Origin: Saccharospirillum impatiens DSM 12546
GTDB lineage: Bacteria; Pseudomonadota; Gammaproteobacteria; Pseudomonadales; Natronospirillaceae
Direction: 5' to 3'
Assembly (NCBI RefSeq): GCF_000423605.1
Contig: NZ_AUIH01000008.1
Location: 62,001 to 126,000, forward strand
Length of the DNA stretch: 64,000 bases
Shown here: positions 45,401 through 54,113 of the stretch, one piece after another
How positions within the stretch are numbered: position 1 is the first letter of the stretch
How the letters are laid out: every line of letters begins with the position of its first letter
Translations under genes and position numbers: made by a program
The notes under the pieces: generated by a model
What the model saw: only the letters and a program-made list of their open reading frames with translations
Databases searched by the model: none
Told to the model about the DNA's origin: nothing

Positions 45401-46540
45401 ATGACTTCTACCCTTAAGCTGGCACTGACTGGCTTTTTTGTTTTTCTGCTCACCCTGAGTGCGGCATCAACGGCTCATGAAATACGCCCTGCCATCATCG
45501 ACCTGACTCTCGAAGAGGACGGAGCCTACCGCATCGACATTCAAACCAGTGTGGAGACTTACCTCGCGGGTATTGGCCCTGAAGTCACCGACACCAATGA
45601 CGCCCCTCAGGCCGATGAATACGATCGATACCGGGCCATGTCCGCCCAGGAACTGACGCCTGTGTTCAAAGAATTTGTCCCTGAACTGATAAATGGCATC
45701 CGCTTCCAGGCTGACGGTATTGATCTCAACTTGCCTGAGCCGAGCCTTGCTCTGACCAACGAGCCGGATCTGGAGCTTGCCAGAGATGCGGTCATCACCT
45801 TTACCGGTACTCTGCCAGTCGGCAGCTCAAGCCTGGCCTGGCAGTGGGATGAGCAGTATGGCGGGTCGGCACTGCGGGTCACTTCCGCATCGGGTGAGGA
45901 GATCTATACCGAGTATCTTCAGCCAGGCACCGCGGCAGGTCCTTTTGATATTACCGGGGCCGTCAAACAAAGCGGATTTTCGATTTTCGCCAATTACATC
46001 GTCATTGGTTTTGAACATATTCTGCCCAAAGGGCTCGACCACATCTTATTCGTGGTCGGCTTATTCCTGCTTAGTTCAAAATTAAAACCTTTGTTATGGC
46101 AAGTAAGCAGTTTCACCCTGGCACATACCGTAACCCTTGCTCTTGGTATGCTGGGCATCGTGACAATACCAGCAGCGGTCGTGGAGCCCCTCATTGCACT
46201 GTCCATTGTCTACGTCTGCGTCGAAAACCTGTGGTCACGCAACCTCAGCAAGTGGCGACCTGCCGTTATTTTCGGATTCGGATTGTTGCATGGCCTTGGC
46301 TTCGCCAGCGTACTGACTGAGATAGGACTGAGTCCGAATCACTTTATTACAGGCCTGATTGGCTTCAACGTCGGTGTCGAACTCGGTCAGTTGACGGTCA
46401 TTGCACTGTGCTTTCTGGCTGTAGGCGTCTGGTTCAGGAACAAAGACTGGTACCGGAGCTACATCACGAACCCGGCATCCATCGCGATAGCCTTAGTGGC
46501 AGGCTGGTGGGTATTTGAACGGACTGTTTACGGAGTCTAA
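45401..46540 (+). CDS. HupE/UreJ family membrane protein
   Basis: A 379-residue protein with a signal peptide (to about residue 26, ending STAHEIRPA), a periplasmic beta domain of about 170 residues and then six or seven transmembrane segments. The membrane part has the HupE/UreJ histidine motifs GFEHILPKGLDHILFVVGLF, FTLAHTVTLALGM and FGFGLLHGLGFASVL. HupE relatives move nickel or cobalt; this long, two-part form is of unproven substrate. Confidence 0.85.
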   Translation: MTSTLKLALTGFFVFLLTLSAASTAHEIRPAIIDLTLEEDGAYRIDIQTSVETYLAGIGPEVTDTNDAPQADEYDRYRAMSAQELTPVFKEFVPELINGIRFQADGIDLNLPEPSLALTNEPDLELARDAVITFTGTLPVGSSSLAWQWDEQYGGSALRVTSASGEEIYTEYLQPGTAAGPFDITGAVKQSGFSIFANYIVIGFEHILPKGLDHILFVVGLFLLSSKLKPLLWQVSSFTLAHTVTLALGMLGIVTIPAAVVEPLIALSIVYVCVENLWSRNLSKWRPAVIFGFGLLHGLGFASVLTEIGLSPNHFITGLIGFNVGVELGQLTVIALCFLAVGVWFRNKDWYRSYITNPASIAIALVAGWWVFERTVYGV

Positions 46541-46556
46541 TCGTCAAGGAGGCTGA

Positions 46557-46574
46557 TGGAACACGGATGTTCCA
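46557..46574. repeat. NGGA-centred small palindrome
   Basis: TGGAACA-CGGA-TGTTCCA, 17 bp after the HupE-like gene; the 16-bp core is identical to that at 23698. It lies at the left edge of the copper-flavoured block. Confidence 0.75.
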
Positions 46575-46720
46575 GCGCATAGGGTTTGGCAGTATCAGAC
46601 CATTAAGAATGCAGCAACCAATCATCGGTTGATTCTATTGGTAAAAAAGTTGTCTTCGACTGGAAATTCGGTGGTCCCACGAGTATTCTCATGTATCGTT
46701 CAAGCTAAGCGACGCCCGCG

Positions 46721-47059
46721 ATGACGACCTTAAAGCTTCGATACATCCTTATTCTATTCCTGGTTACGTTCCAGGTAGTAGGGGGTTTATCGGCTTGGGC
46801 GGAAACCACACCAAATGGGCCCGATCAAACACAGGCATTGTGTGCAGACCATAGTATTGAACACTGTGGCATGGCCGATCATTCCAGTCAGTTACGATCA
46901 CAATGCAGTGGTATGGCCTGTAGCTTACCGCTATTGGCGCAAGCCTTTACCAGTGTGGCCGAAAGTGCGCCACAGGAAAAAGAGCGCTATAAACAACCGC
47001 TCAATCATTCCCTCCACTCGGGCTATCATAGCTCACTCGATCGCCCACCCAGCCTCTGA
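46721..47059 (+). CDS. Small secreted Cys/His/Met-containing protein
   Basis: A 112-residue protein with a signal peptide (about 1-28, VVGGLSAWA) and a mature part with four cysteines, histidines and methionines in pairs (ALCADHSIEHCGMADHSS, QCSGMAC). Such small exported proteins often head copper-resistance clusters. No firm family. Its C-terminal 30 residues are His-rich. Confidence 0.55.
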   Translation: MTTLKLRYILILFLVTFQVVGGLSAWAETTPNGPDQTQALCADHSIEHCGMADHSSQLRSQCSGMACSLPLLAQAFTSVAESAPQEKERYKQPLNHSLHSGYHSSLDRPPSL

Positions 47060-47200
47060 TCCTCAATCGTTTTCATTATCGTTCTGCTCAGACAAGAGGC
47101 TAACCTTTTGCCTCTCGCTATCATCTGACAGCTTACTTCCTGTCTTTTAATTGTCTGAACATCACTATATTTCGGATTGGTATAGATACTGAGGTCACTT

Positions 47201-47650
47201 ATGAGAAAAATGATTGAACGCCGCAATCATCATTCAATGATGATCCGTTGCGCCCCTGCCTGCACACCACTTGTAGCAGTGCTCGTTGCGGTCATTTTTG
47301 CCATCTTCATCGCTCCCGCAACTACGGCCGATGATAAACCCTATCATGTTGATGTCGTTGTTGAGGGGCTGTCAGATAATGCTCAAACGGGGCAACGAAT
47401 GTTCAACCAAACCTGTGCATCCTGCCACGGGTTAAATGCAGAGGGATCAGAGGCCGGGCCACCACTGATTCATTCCATCTATAACGCAGGGCACCACTCC
47501 AACAAAGCGTTCTACCGTGCGGTAACGCAGGGTTCACGGCAACACCACTGGTCGTTTGGTGACATGCCGCCACAACCCACCGTTGGATTTACTCAAATGA
47601 CATTCATCCTTGCCTTTATTCGTGAGGTACAGGTAGTCAATGACATATAA
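47201..47650 (+). CDS. Class I cytochrome c
   Basis: A 149-residue periplasmic cytochrome c. A hydrophobic N-terminal segment (about 21-45) acts as signal or anchor. The haem site is CASCHGL (~70) with a likely axial methionine in FGDMPPQP (~127). It may take electrons in the copper/multicopper oxidase cluster. Confidence 0.85.
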   Translation: MRKMIERRNHHSMMIRCAPACTPLVAVLVAVIFAIFIAPATTADDKPYHVDVVVEGLSDNAQTGQRMFNQTCASCHGLNAEGSEAGPPLIHSIYNAGHHSNKAFYRAVTQGSRQHHWSFGDMPPQPTVGFTQMTFILAFIREVQVVNDI

Positions 47651-47734
47651 CCAGGATGGTTCGGATGAGGATACTCAAACCGAGTTACCCCATACATACA
47701 CACAATCACGTTCTTAAACGTTGGAGTACCTAAA

Positions 47735-47944
47735 ATGATGATGGATATAAGTTGGGGCTTGCACTTGTTCTGGTGGCCGTTGATCGCTGCACTTATGGTC
47801 ATACCTTTATGGCGAATCTGCGAAAAGCTTGGATTTCCGGGCGTTCTCAGTGTTTTGGCACTGGTTCCCATACTGAACCTGGGGTTGCTGTATTTTCTCG
47901 CGTTCAGCGAACCACCCGGCGGCACCAATAATTCTCGTCTGTGA
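47735..47944 (+). CDS. Small membrane protein
   Basis: 69 residues, two hydrophobic segments (about 6-24 and 34-56) and a short polar tail. It sits 85 bp after the cytochrome c gene and 150 bp before the oxidase gene on the same strand. Function unknown; the YIAALMVIPLWRIC-like composition resembles small inner-membrane proteins of metal-resistance clusters. Confidence 0.55.
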   Translation: MMMDISWGLHLFWWPLIAALMVIPLWRICEKLGFPGVLSVLALVPILNLGLLYFLAFSEPPGGTNNSRL

Positions 47945-48094
47945 GCGGACTGGAGAGCATTAAGCTGGACGCCTCGCAACGGTTTGACTCTCGGATCGAT
48001 TCCGACGATGTCGTCATTGGCTTAACATTCACAGGCAGGACTGCTGAGGCTGTTTCCCTCAGCCGGTAGCACAGGTTAATTGAAGGCGGTAAAG

Positions 48095-49447
48095 ATGAAT
48101 CTGACACGACGGCAATGGATAAAGACGGGGGCACAATTGACAGCGGCCTCAATGCTGCCCTGGTCACTCTGGGCTGACCAACCACAAGTACCGCACATCA
48201 ACATTCAGGCCCGGGAAACGACGGCGTCCTGGCTCGCCGCACCAACTCCGATCTGGGCCTATAACCAGCCGAAGTTGACATTACAACAGGGCGTCATGCA
48301 AACAATACGCGTGACCAACCACTTGCCCGAACCTACGACCATCCACTGGCACGGAGTGCGTGTTGGCAATGCGATGGACGGAGTGTCTGGTTTGACCCAA
48401 GCGCCCATAGAACCGGGTGCCTCTTTTGACTATCAAATAATGTCGCCTGATGCGGGAACTTTCTGGTTTCATAGCCACCACAATACCATTGAGCAACTGG
48501 CACGTGGGCTCTACGGCGCGCTGGTCGTCTCTGGCAATGACGAACCTCACTTTGAGCGGGACTGGTCATTGCTGATCGACGACTGGAACCTGAGTAGAAA
48601 CGGTCGCATAGACCCGGTGTTTGCGAACCGGCACAACCAATCACATGCGGGTCGAATGGGTAACTTCCTGACTATTAATCATCACGCTGGGCCCTGGCAG
48701 GGTCAGGCAAACGCTGGCGAACGAATTAGGCTTCGGCTGATCAACACCTCCACCAATCGAATTCTACAATTGCATGCGCAGTTTCCAGGAGCGTTATGGC
48801 TCGCAAAAGATGGCCAGCCACTGACCATCCCTGAACCGATCCCTGAGGTGATTATTCTTGGGCCCGGTGAACGTTGGGATCTAGGCTGGATAGCCCGTGA
48901 AGAAGGCCAGCTACTGGAGGTCAGCGGCGCGGATTCCCTGCTCGTTGGACAGGTTGAGGTTAACCCGGTAGAGAATACAGACGTTCCTGCCTTCCCGGAT
49001 GCGATGGCGTTACCGTCCAACCCCATGTCTCCTTTGTCAGCGAGTGTGAACCAACGAGTGCCTGTCATCCTCGAAGGCGGAGCGATGGGGCGGTTGCAGA
49101 CGGCACAGTACCTGGAAGAGTCCCATAGTTTCAGGGAGTTGGCTGCAAAAGGGCAATTCTGGGCGATCAGTGGCCAAACTGGAATGCCTGAAGAACCCCT
49201 CTTTCGTGCCCGGCAGGGAGAGTCGGTTGAACTTGTGCTCGACAATCGCACGGCCTTTCCACACACCATGCACTGGCATGGTCATCATGTCTGGGCCAAT
49301 GGACGCTGGCAGGACAGCCTGACGCTGTTAAGAGGTCAGAAACAGTCAGTCCGATTGGTGGCCGGAAATCCCGGTAAATGGCTTATCCATTGCCATATGA
49401 TAGACCACCAGGCTACAGGGATGATGACCTGGTTTGAGGTTGCTTAG
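48095..49447 (+). CDS. Periplasmic multicopper oxidase (CueO/CopA type), Tat-exported
   Basis: I choose the ATG at 48095, which opens a Tat-like signal (TRRQWIKTGAQLTAASM). The 450-residue protein keeps all four copper-ligand motifs: IHWHG (H84, H86), FWFHSHH (H126, H128), FPHTMHWHGHH (H390, H393, H395) and IHCHMIDHQATGM (H432, C433, H434, H438, M443). Predicted role: oxidation of Cu(I) or organic substrates with O2. There is no Met-rich insert of the CueO type. It is the centre of the cluster from 46.7 to 54 kb. Confidence 0.9.
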   Translation: MNLTRRQWIKTGAQLTAASMLPWSLWADQPQVPHINIQARETTASWLAAPTPIWAYNQPKLTLQQGVMQTIRVTNHLPEPTTIHWHGVRVGNAMDGVSGLTQAPIEPGASFDYQIMSPDAGTFWFHSHHNTIEQLARGLYGALVVSGNDEPHFERDWSLLIDDWNLSRNGRIDPVFANRHNQSHAGRMGNFLTINHHAGPWQGQANAGERIRLRLINTSTNRILQLHAQFPGALWLAKDGQPLTIPEPIPEVIILGPGERWDLGWIAREEGQLLEVSGADSLLVGQVEVNPVENTDVPAFPDAMALPSNPMSPLSASVNQRVPVILEGGAMGRLQTAQYLEESHSFRELAAKGQFWAISGQTGMPEEPLFRARQGESVELVLDNRTAFPHTMHWHGHHVWANGRWQDSLTLLRGQKQSVRLVAGNPGKWLIHCHMIDHQATGMMTWFEVA

Positions 49448-49490
49448 CGAAAGATCACTGCGCAAGCAGTAACAGGAAAAAGGTAAAGCC

Positions 49491-49979
49491 ATGAAATTAG
49501 TTTGGATAGCAGCTACTGTACTGGGTCTCGCTGCCTGCGCAGACAATGACGAGACTGCCCGGAATGTGGGCGAGACCATCGATATTTCCAGCATCTCACT
49601 CGAGGCGAAAGCGGTCACGGGCCGATGGTACACCCAAGAAGAAGCAATGCGTGGAAAAGAGATTTTTGGAGCAAATTGCGCCAGTTGCCATGGACAAGAG
49701 GCTGAATCAATACCCAATTGGAAAACAGTGGCTGCAAACGGCCAATACCCTCCTCCCCCATTAAATGGCACAGCCCATGCCTGGCACCACCCATTGGGTG
49801 TACTCAAAATGGTTATCGAACAAGGCGGCGAACCGGTGGGTGGTGTTATGCCAGCCTGGGGCGACACATTAAGCGACCGTCAAATTATCGATGTAATCGC
49901 CAGTTTTCAAAGCTACTGGCCAGATGACACTTATCAGCTCTGGCTGGAACGTGAACAGTCCAGGAGTGACAGTCAGTAG
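49491..49979 (+). CDS. Cytochrome c lipoprotein
   Basis: A 162-residue protein with a lipobox (VLGLAACADN, C16) and a class I haem site CASCHGQ (~64). The likely axial methionine is in GGVMPAWGD (~122). It lies 43 bp after the multicopper oxidase, probably in one operon, and may be its electron partner. Confidence 0.88.
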   Translation: MKLVWIAATVLGLAACADNDETARNVGETIDISSISLEAKAVTGRWYTQEEAMRGKEIFGANCASCHGQEAESIPNWKTVAANGQYPPPPLNGTAHAWHHPLGVLKMVIEQGGEPVGGVMPAWGDTLSDRQIIDVIASFQSYWPDDTYQLWLEREQSRSDSQ

Positions 49980-50030
49980 TTTACAAGGAATCCAGACGTT
50001 CTTAACGTGCTGATAAATAGCGGAGGGTTT

Positions 50031-51383
50031 ATGGCGAGGGAAGACAGAACAACACATTACCGGGAAGGCAGCCTGACGCTGGGCGGGACCGTAATGCTGG
50101 GAACAGGCGTCATGATCGGTGCGGGCATCTTTGCGCTTACCGGCCAAATGGCGCAGATGACCGGCGCTCTGTTCCCTTTGGCGTTTCTGGCTGCCGCTGT
50201 AGTCGTCGGCTTTAGCGCCTACTCCTATATTAAGATTTCCAATGCCTATCCGTCCGCCGGTGGCATCGGTATGTATCTGCACAAGGCGTATGGGAATCGC
50301 TTGCCAACCGCGTTTAATGCCTTGCTGATGTACTTTTCAATGGTCATAGCGCAGAGCTTTCTCGCCCGTACTTTCGGCTCTTACACCATGCAGCTGTTTG
50401 GCGGAGACGAGAGTGGTCGCATGGTGCCCATTCTCGGGGTGTCGCTCATCCTTGCCGCTTTCCTGATTAACCTGCTTGGCAACCGAATGATTCAGGGGGT
50501 GGCGTCCTTTATCGGTATCTTGAAGATCGCGGGCATTTTAATTTTCGGGGTGGTGGGTGTCTGGATTGCCGACAGCATTTCCGTTGACTTTTCCAGCCCG
50601 GGAGAGACAGGAACCCTGGGTAATTTCCTGGGGGCGACGGCTCTGGGGATACTGGCGTTCAAGGGCTTCACAACAATAACCAACAGCGGTTCGGAGGTGC
50701 AAGATCCTCATCGCAACGTTGGGCGTGCCATCGTAATTTCAATCGTGGCGTGTGTGGTGATCTATACATTGGTCGGTTTTGCCGTTGCGAGCAATCTCTC
50801 GCTGGCTGAAATCATTGAGACACAAAACTACTCCCTGGCGGCAGCGGCCCGACCGGCATTGGGCGATTATGGGGTTTGGTTCACAGTGGCCCTTGCCATG
50901 ATGGCGACCGCCGGTGGCATTCTGGCCAGTATTTTTGCGGTTTCGCGTATGTTGGCGATGCTGACAGAAATGAAGCTGGTACCTCACAGACACTTCGGCA
51001 TGCCAGGCAGTATTCAAAAGCACACCTTGGTCTATACCGTCGTGCTCGGACTGATTCTAACGGCATTCTTCGATCTGTCCCGGATTGCCGCACTGGGTAT
51101 TGTGTTTTACTTGATCATGGATATTGCCATCCACTGGGGCGTTATTCGCTACCTGAGGGCAGATGTCAAAGCGCAGGCATGGGTACCCATAGTGGCTATT
51201 GTGCTGGACCTACTCGTCCTCGGTGGCTTTGTCTGGGTAAAGCTTAACACCGATCCATTGGTGATTGGCGTGGCGGTCGTCACCATGATTGTGATCGCCG
51301 TAGCGGAACAGGTTTTCCTGAAAAAATCACCAGAATCGGCGCTATCAAAAGATGACGAGTATCACAATCATCATCACCAATAA
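50031..51383 (+). CDS. APC-family amino acid permease
   Basis: Inner-membrane carrier of 450 residues with about 12 hydrophobic segments. The APC opening GTVMLGTGVMIGAGIFALTG and the SGGIGMYLHKAYG loop are clear. I choose the ATG at 50031 because of GGAGGG just upstream. The His-rich end (EYHNHHHQ) is unusual and could bind metal. Substrate unknown. Confidence 0.85.
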   Translation: MAREDRTTHYREGSLTLGGTVMLGTGVMIGAGIFALTGQMAQMTGALFPLAFLAAAVVVGFSAYSYIKISNAYPSAGGIGMYLHKAYGNRLPTAFNALLMYFSMVIAQSFLARTFGSYTMQLFGGDESGRMVPILGVSLILAAFLINLLGNRMIQGVASFIGILKIAGILIFGVVGVWIADSISVDFSSPGETGTLGNFLGATALGILAFKGFTTITNSGSEVQDPHRNVGRAIVISIVACVVIYTLVGFAVASNLSLAEIIETQNYSLAAAARPALGDYGVWFTVALAMMATAGGILASIFAVSRMLAMLTEMKLVPHRHFGMPGSIQKHTLVYTVVLGLILTAFFDLSRIAALGIVFYLIMDIAIHWGVIRYLRADVKAQAWVPIVAIVLDLLVLGGFVWVKLNTDPLVIGVAVVTMIVIAVAEQVFLKKSPESALSKDDEYHNHHHQ

Positions 51384-51484
51384 CCAGCATGAGGCTATTG
51401 CCCAATAGAACGTTGACGATGGTTAGGATCCGACTAGCGCAGAAATTGGATCTGAGTGATGGCGACATTAGTGCTGTGTTGCAA

Positions 51485-51997
51485 TTAGACTGTACTGTCG
51501 GAGCGAAGTGCAATTCGCCCAAGCATATGCCGGCGCGTCAGCCACAGTAATAATGGTAGTAATAGCACCCATTGCAATAGCGGGGTCAGGCCCACCTCCA
51601 ACAGCATGATGATCGGCATGGAGTCCGCATATGCCCATCGCTCTAGCGGGCCAGTCGCCAGCCACTCAAGAACGATGGTTGCGAGTAGGGCAATGGTAAC
51701 CACTATGAGGGCTGGCTTCCGATCGCCCTCCAGGAGCCATCGTCGATTTCCGCAGAGGATTGATGACGCCCAGAAGCTGAGCAGAAAAATCAGAACATCG
51801 CCGCCTGTCGCCCGTATACAAAGCCAGACCACAGAGCCGTGGGATTCCTCCGCCATTCCCTGATACCAGGGCACCTGCAACATCTCCCAGACGAAATGCG
51901 TCAGAAACCCGAACCCCGCGAGTGGTATCTCTGGAAAGAATTGGTTGCGCTTAGACGCCGTGCCGGCAGTTAGACTTTGGCGCAGTCGCTTGAGCAT
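51485..51997 (-). CDS. Hypothetical membrane protein
   Basis: 170 residues with four or five hydrophobic segments and the motif FGFLTHFVWEMLQVPWYQGM near the N terminus. The ATG has AAGGAG six bases upstream. It is opposite in strand to the oxidase genes and lies beside the broken ATPase gene. No family recognised with confidence. Confidence 0.6.
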   Translation of the reverse strand: MLKRLRQSLTAGTASKRNQFFPEIPLAGFGFLTHFVWEMLQVPWYQGMAEESHGSVVWLCIRATGGDVLIFLLSFWASSILCGNRRWLLEGDRKPALIVVTIALLATIVLEWLATGPLERWAYADSMPIIMLLEVGLTPLLQWVLLLPLLLWLTRRHMLGRIALRSDSTV

Positions 51998-52157
51998 ATG
52001 GTACTCCTTATGCTGGTTTCTCCCGTCAGTCCATTCGCAGATAATAGCGGTTACAATGAATAAGAGAACGTTATCTCATTGTCTTGTTTTAGGACGGCCA
52101 CTCTCCCTTGCATTAGGGTTATGCCCACAAGGACCTATGGACTCCGTGATTCGCTAA

Positions 52158-52910
52158 CTACTCGGTTTCAGGTTGGTTGCTCGCATTCAACTTTACCCGC
52201 TTGAGCAAGAGTGAATTGCCAATCACCGAGAGCGAACTCATGGTCATGGCAATAACCCCGGTCATGGGGTGCAGCAAACCAATTACGGCGAGAATAGATA
52301 GCACCGGGGTGGTCGCCATCGGGTCGACCCAGGGCAGAAACCCTGCTCCCCAGACCAGTATCGGGCGCAGATAGTCGGCGGCGACAAACCATATGGCAAA
52401 GCTCGCCAGAGCAATCAATATGACGACAGGCACAAAGCGCCCGGTCATGCGATCGGCAAATTACTGAATCGGAACCCGCGCCCCCTGAGCCTGCTCCACC
52501 AGTTTGATCACCTGGGATAAAAAGGTATCGCCTCCCACCTTGGTGGCTTTTACCCGTAAACGCCCCTCTTTATTGGTGGTTGCGCCAATCACAGTATCGC
52601 CCGCCGCTTTATAGACCGGTAACGATTCACCGGTGGCAAAGGACTCATCCAGGTGGCTCTCACCGTCAACCACTTCGCCGTCGGTAGGTTCCTTGTCACC
52701 GGGGCGGATGACCATGATATCGCCTGGCTGGAGTTCCTTCACCGGAACTTTCTGCTCCTGGCCGTCGCGCTCCACCCGTGCCGTTTTAGCACCCAGGGTC
52801 AACAACTTGCGGATCGCCTGAGAAGCTCCTCCCCTGGCCTTTGCTCCAGGGTAACTCCATAGCATATGAAACGTCATGATGGTGGCGGCCGTTTCGATAA
52901 ACGACGTCAT
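52158..52910 (-). pseudogene. Decayed copper-type P1B ATPase gene
   Basis: Two in-frame fragments joined by a TAA at 52461-52463. The first (149 residues) covers the A-domain region of a copper-transporting P-type ATPase (LQPGDIMVIRPGD, DESFATGESLPV). The second (96 residues) starts in the following membrane helix (RFVPVVILIALASF) and jumps directly to the C-terminal helix (VIAMTMSSLSVIGNSLLL). The CPC helix, the DKTGT phosphorylation site and the ATP-binding domain are missing, a deletion of some 300 codons. The N-terminal metal-binding domain and first helices are also absent, and MLWSYPGAKARGG replaces the usual RYLEAKARG. It cannot encode a working pump. Confidence 0.85.
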
Positions 52911-53063
52911 TTCTAGTGTCGTGCGCGGTCACGGTCACCATCGACAAAGCCTGAAGGGTAGTTTTGCCAACAGCAAAGCTGTGTAAACTGTGCCCCATTC
53001 GGTTGACAGTCTGTACCCGGACTGGAAAATCCCGATGTCACTTTCCTACTGGCTTTTGATGTA

Positions 53064-53462
53064 ATGAATCTGCATATCGCTCAAACGGTGGGATCACTCT
53101 CGGCTATACGCCGCACCCGAGCCATTATGATCGGTTTATTGTTGGTCATTGCCCCTGTTTGCCACAGCCTGGCCAGCCTCCATTATTCCCCGGTTCAGGT
53201 TCGCTCTCACACTACTGCGACCCATATCGTAGATGTGCACTTGGTAGAGCCATGTCATTTACTTAAGGCCGATCAATCAACTGGAGCGGCATTCAATTCT
53301 CGACAGGATAGCCCAGCGTTAGACGTTGAAATTAGCGATTTTCCGACTGTCCCGTCACTCCAATCACACTCCCAAGCAGTATCCCGAACGGCGACCAACC
53401 GGAATGAACAATGGTGTTCGGATCCTTCTGTCCACCTGGTGAACTGTGTATTCCTGAATTAG
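53064..53462 (+). CDS. Small hypothetical exported protein
   Basis: 132 residues with a hydrophobic segment (about 22-38, IMIGLLLVIAPVCHSLA) likely acting as a signal. The mature part has several His and Cys (VEPCHLL, QWCSDP, VNCVFLN). It resembles the 46721 protein in layout but not clearly in sequence. The start is weak; the call as a real gene is moderate. Confidence 0.45.
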   Translation: MNLHIAQTVGSLSAIRRTRAIMIGLLLVIAPVCHSLASLHYSPVQVRSHTTATHIVDVHLVEPCHLLKADQSTGAAFNSRQDSPALDVEISDFPTVPSLQSHSQAVSRTATNRNEQWCSDPSVHLVNCVFLN

Positions 53463-53526
53463 CGCTGATTCGTACTCCTACCACGCAAATACTGAATGAA
53501 ACACGCTTTTTAAGGAACATGAAAAA

Positions 53527-54048
53527 ATGCTTTTGAAAACAACGTTTACCGTCCTAACCTTTGGGCTTTCCACTCTAGCTTTCGCAGGTCCCGGGCATTC
53601 AGACGATCATAGTGATGACCAGCAACCCAGTTTTAAGGCGGGACAGCCTGGAATGGAGCACGCTATTGACCGGATCATAAAAGTAGAGGCATCTGACCAG
53701 ATGCGGTTTAATTCGGAAGACTTGGCCGTTCAGCCCGGTGAGACTGTTCGATTTGTAATAACGAATTCCGGGCAGCTACCGCATGAATTTGTGATCGATT
53801 CCGTTGAGGGAAATGCGGATCATCGTGAAACCATGATGGAAACCATGGCTGATGGTGGAATGATGGTTCATGACGACCCTAACGCAGTTTCCATCGCTCC
53901 GGGGGAAACCAGTGAGTTGACCTGGTTATTCACCGACACAGGTACATTTGAAGCAGCCTGCAACATACCTGGTCACTACGAAGCGGGCATGACCACTGAA
54001 ATTACCGTGTCAAACGAGACGGTCGCTCATAGTAGCGAAGCTGGCTAA
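53527..54048 (+). CDS. Cupredoxin (plastocyanin/azurin-like blue copper protein)
   Basis: A 173-residue exported protein: signal peptide ending about STLAFA (20), a His/Asp-rich linker (GPGHSDDHSDD) and a cupredoxin domain. The type 1 copper ligands are visible as H86 (QLPHEFVI), C145, H150 and M155 (AACNIPGHYEAGM). A Met-rich stretch (ETMMETMADGGMM) may bind extra Cu(I). Related CopC/CusF-like partners occur with multicopper oxidases. RBS AAGGAAC. Confidence 0.88.
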   Translation: MLLKTTFTVLTFGLSTLAFAGPGHSDDHSDDQQPSFKAGQPGMEHAIDRIIKVEASDQMRFNSEDLAVQPGETVRFVITNSGQLPHEFVIDSVEGNADHRETMMETMADGGMMVHDDPNAVSIAPGETSELTWLFTDTGTFEAACNIPGHYEAGMTTEITVSNETVAHSSEAG

Positions 54049-54113
54049 CCGCTAGCCCTGCCACACTGGCAGGGCATATTGCTGCTTCCCGAGACCACCA
54101 GTCGACGCCCGTA

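Noticed and set aside
46600-54100. Transposon or integrase remnants at the edges of the copper block
   Set aside because: I searched the translations and found no transposase, integrase or clear insertion-sequence ends.
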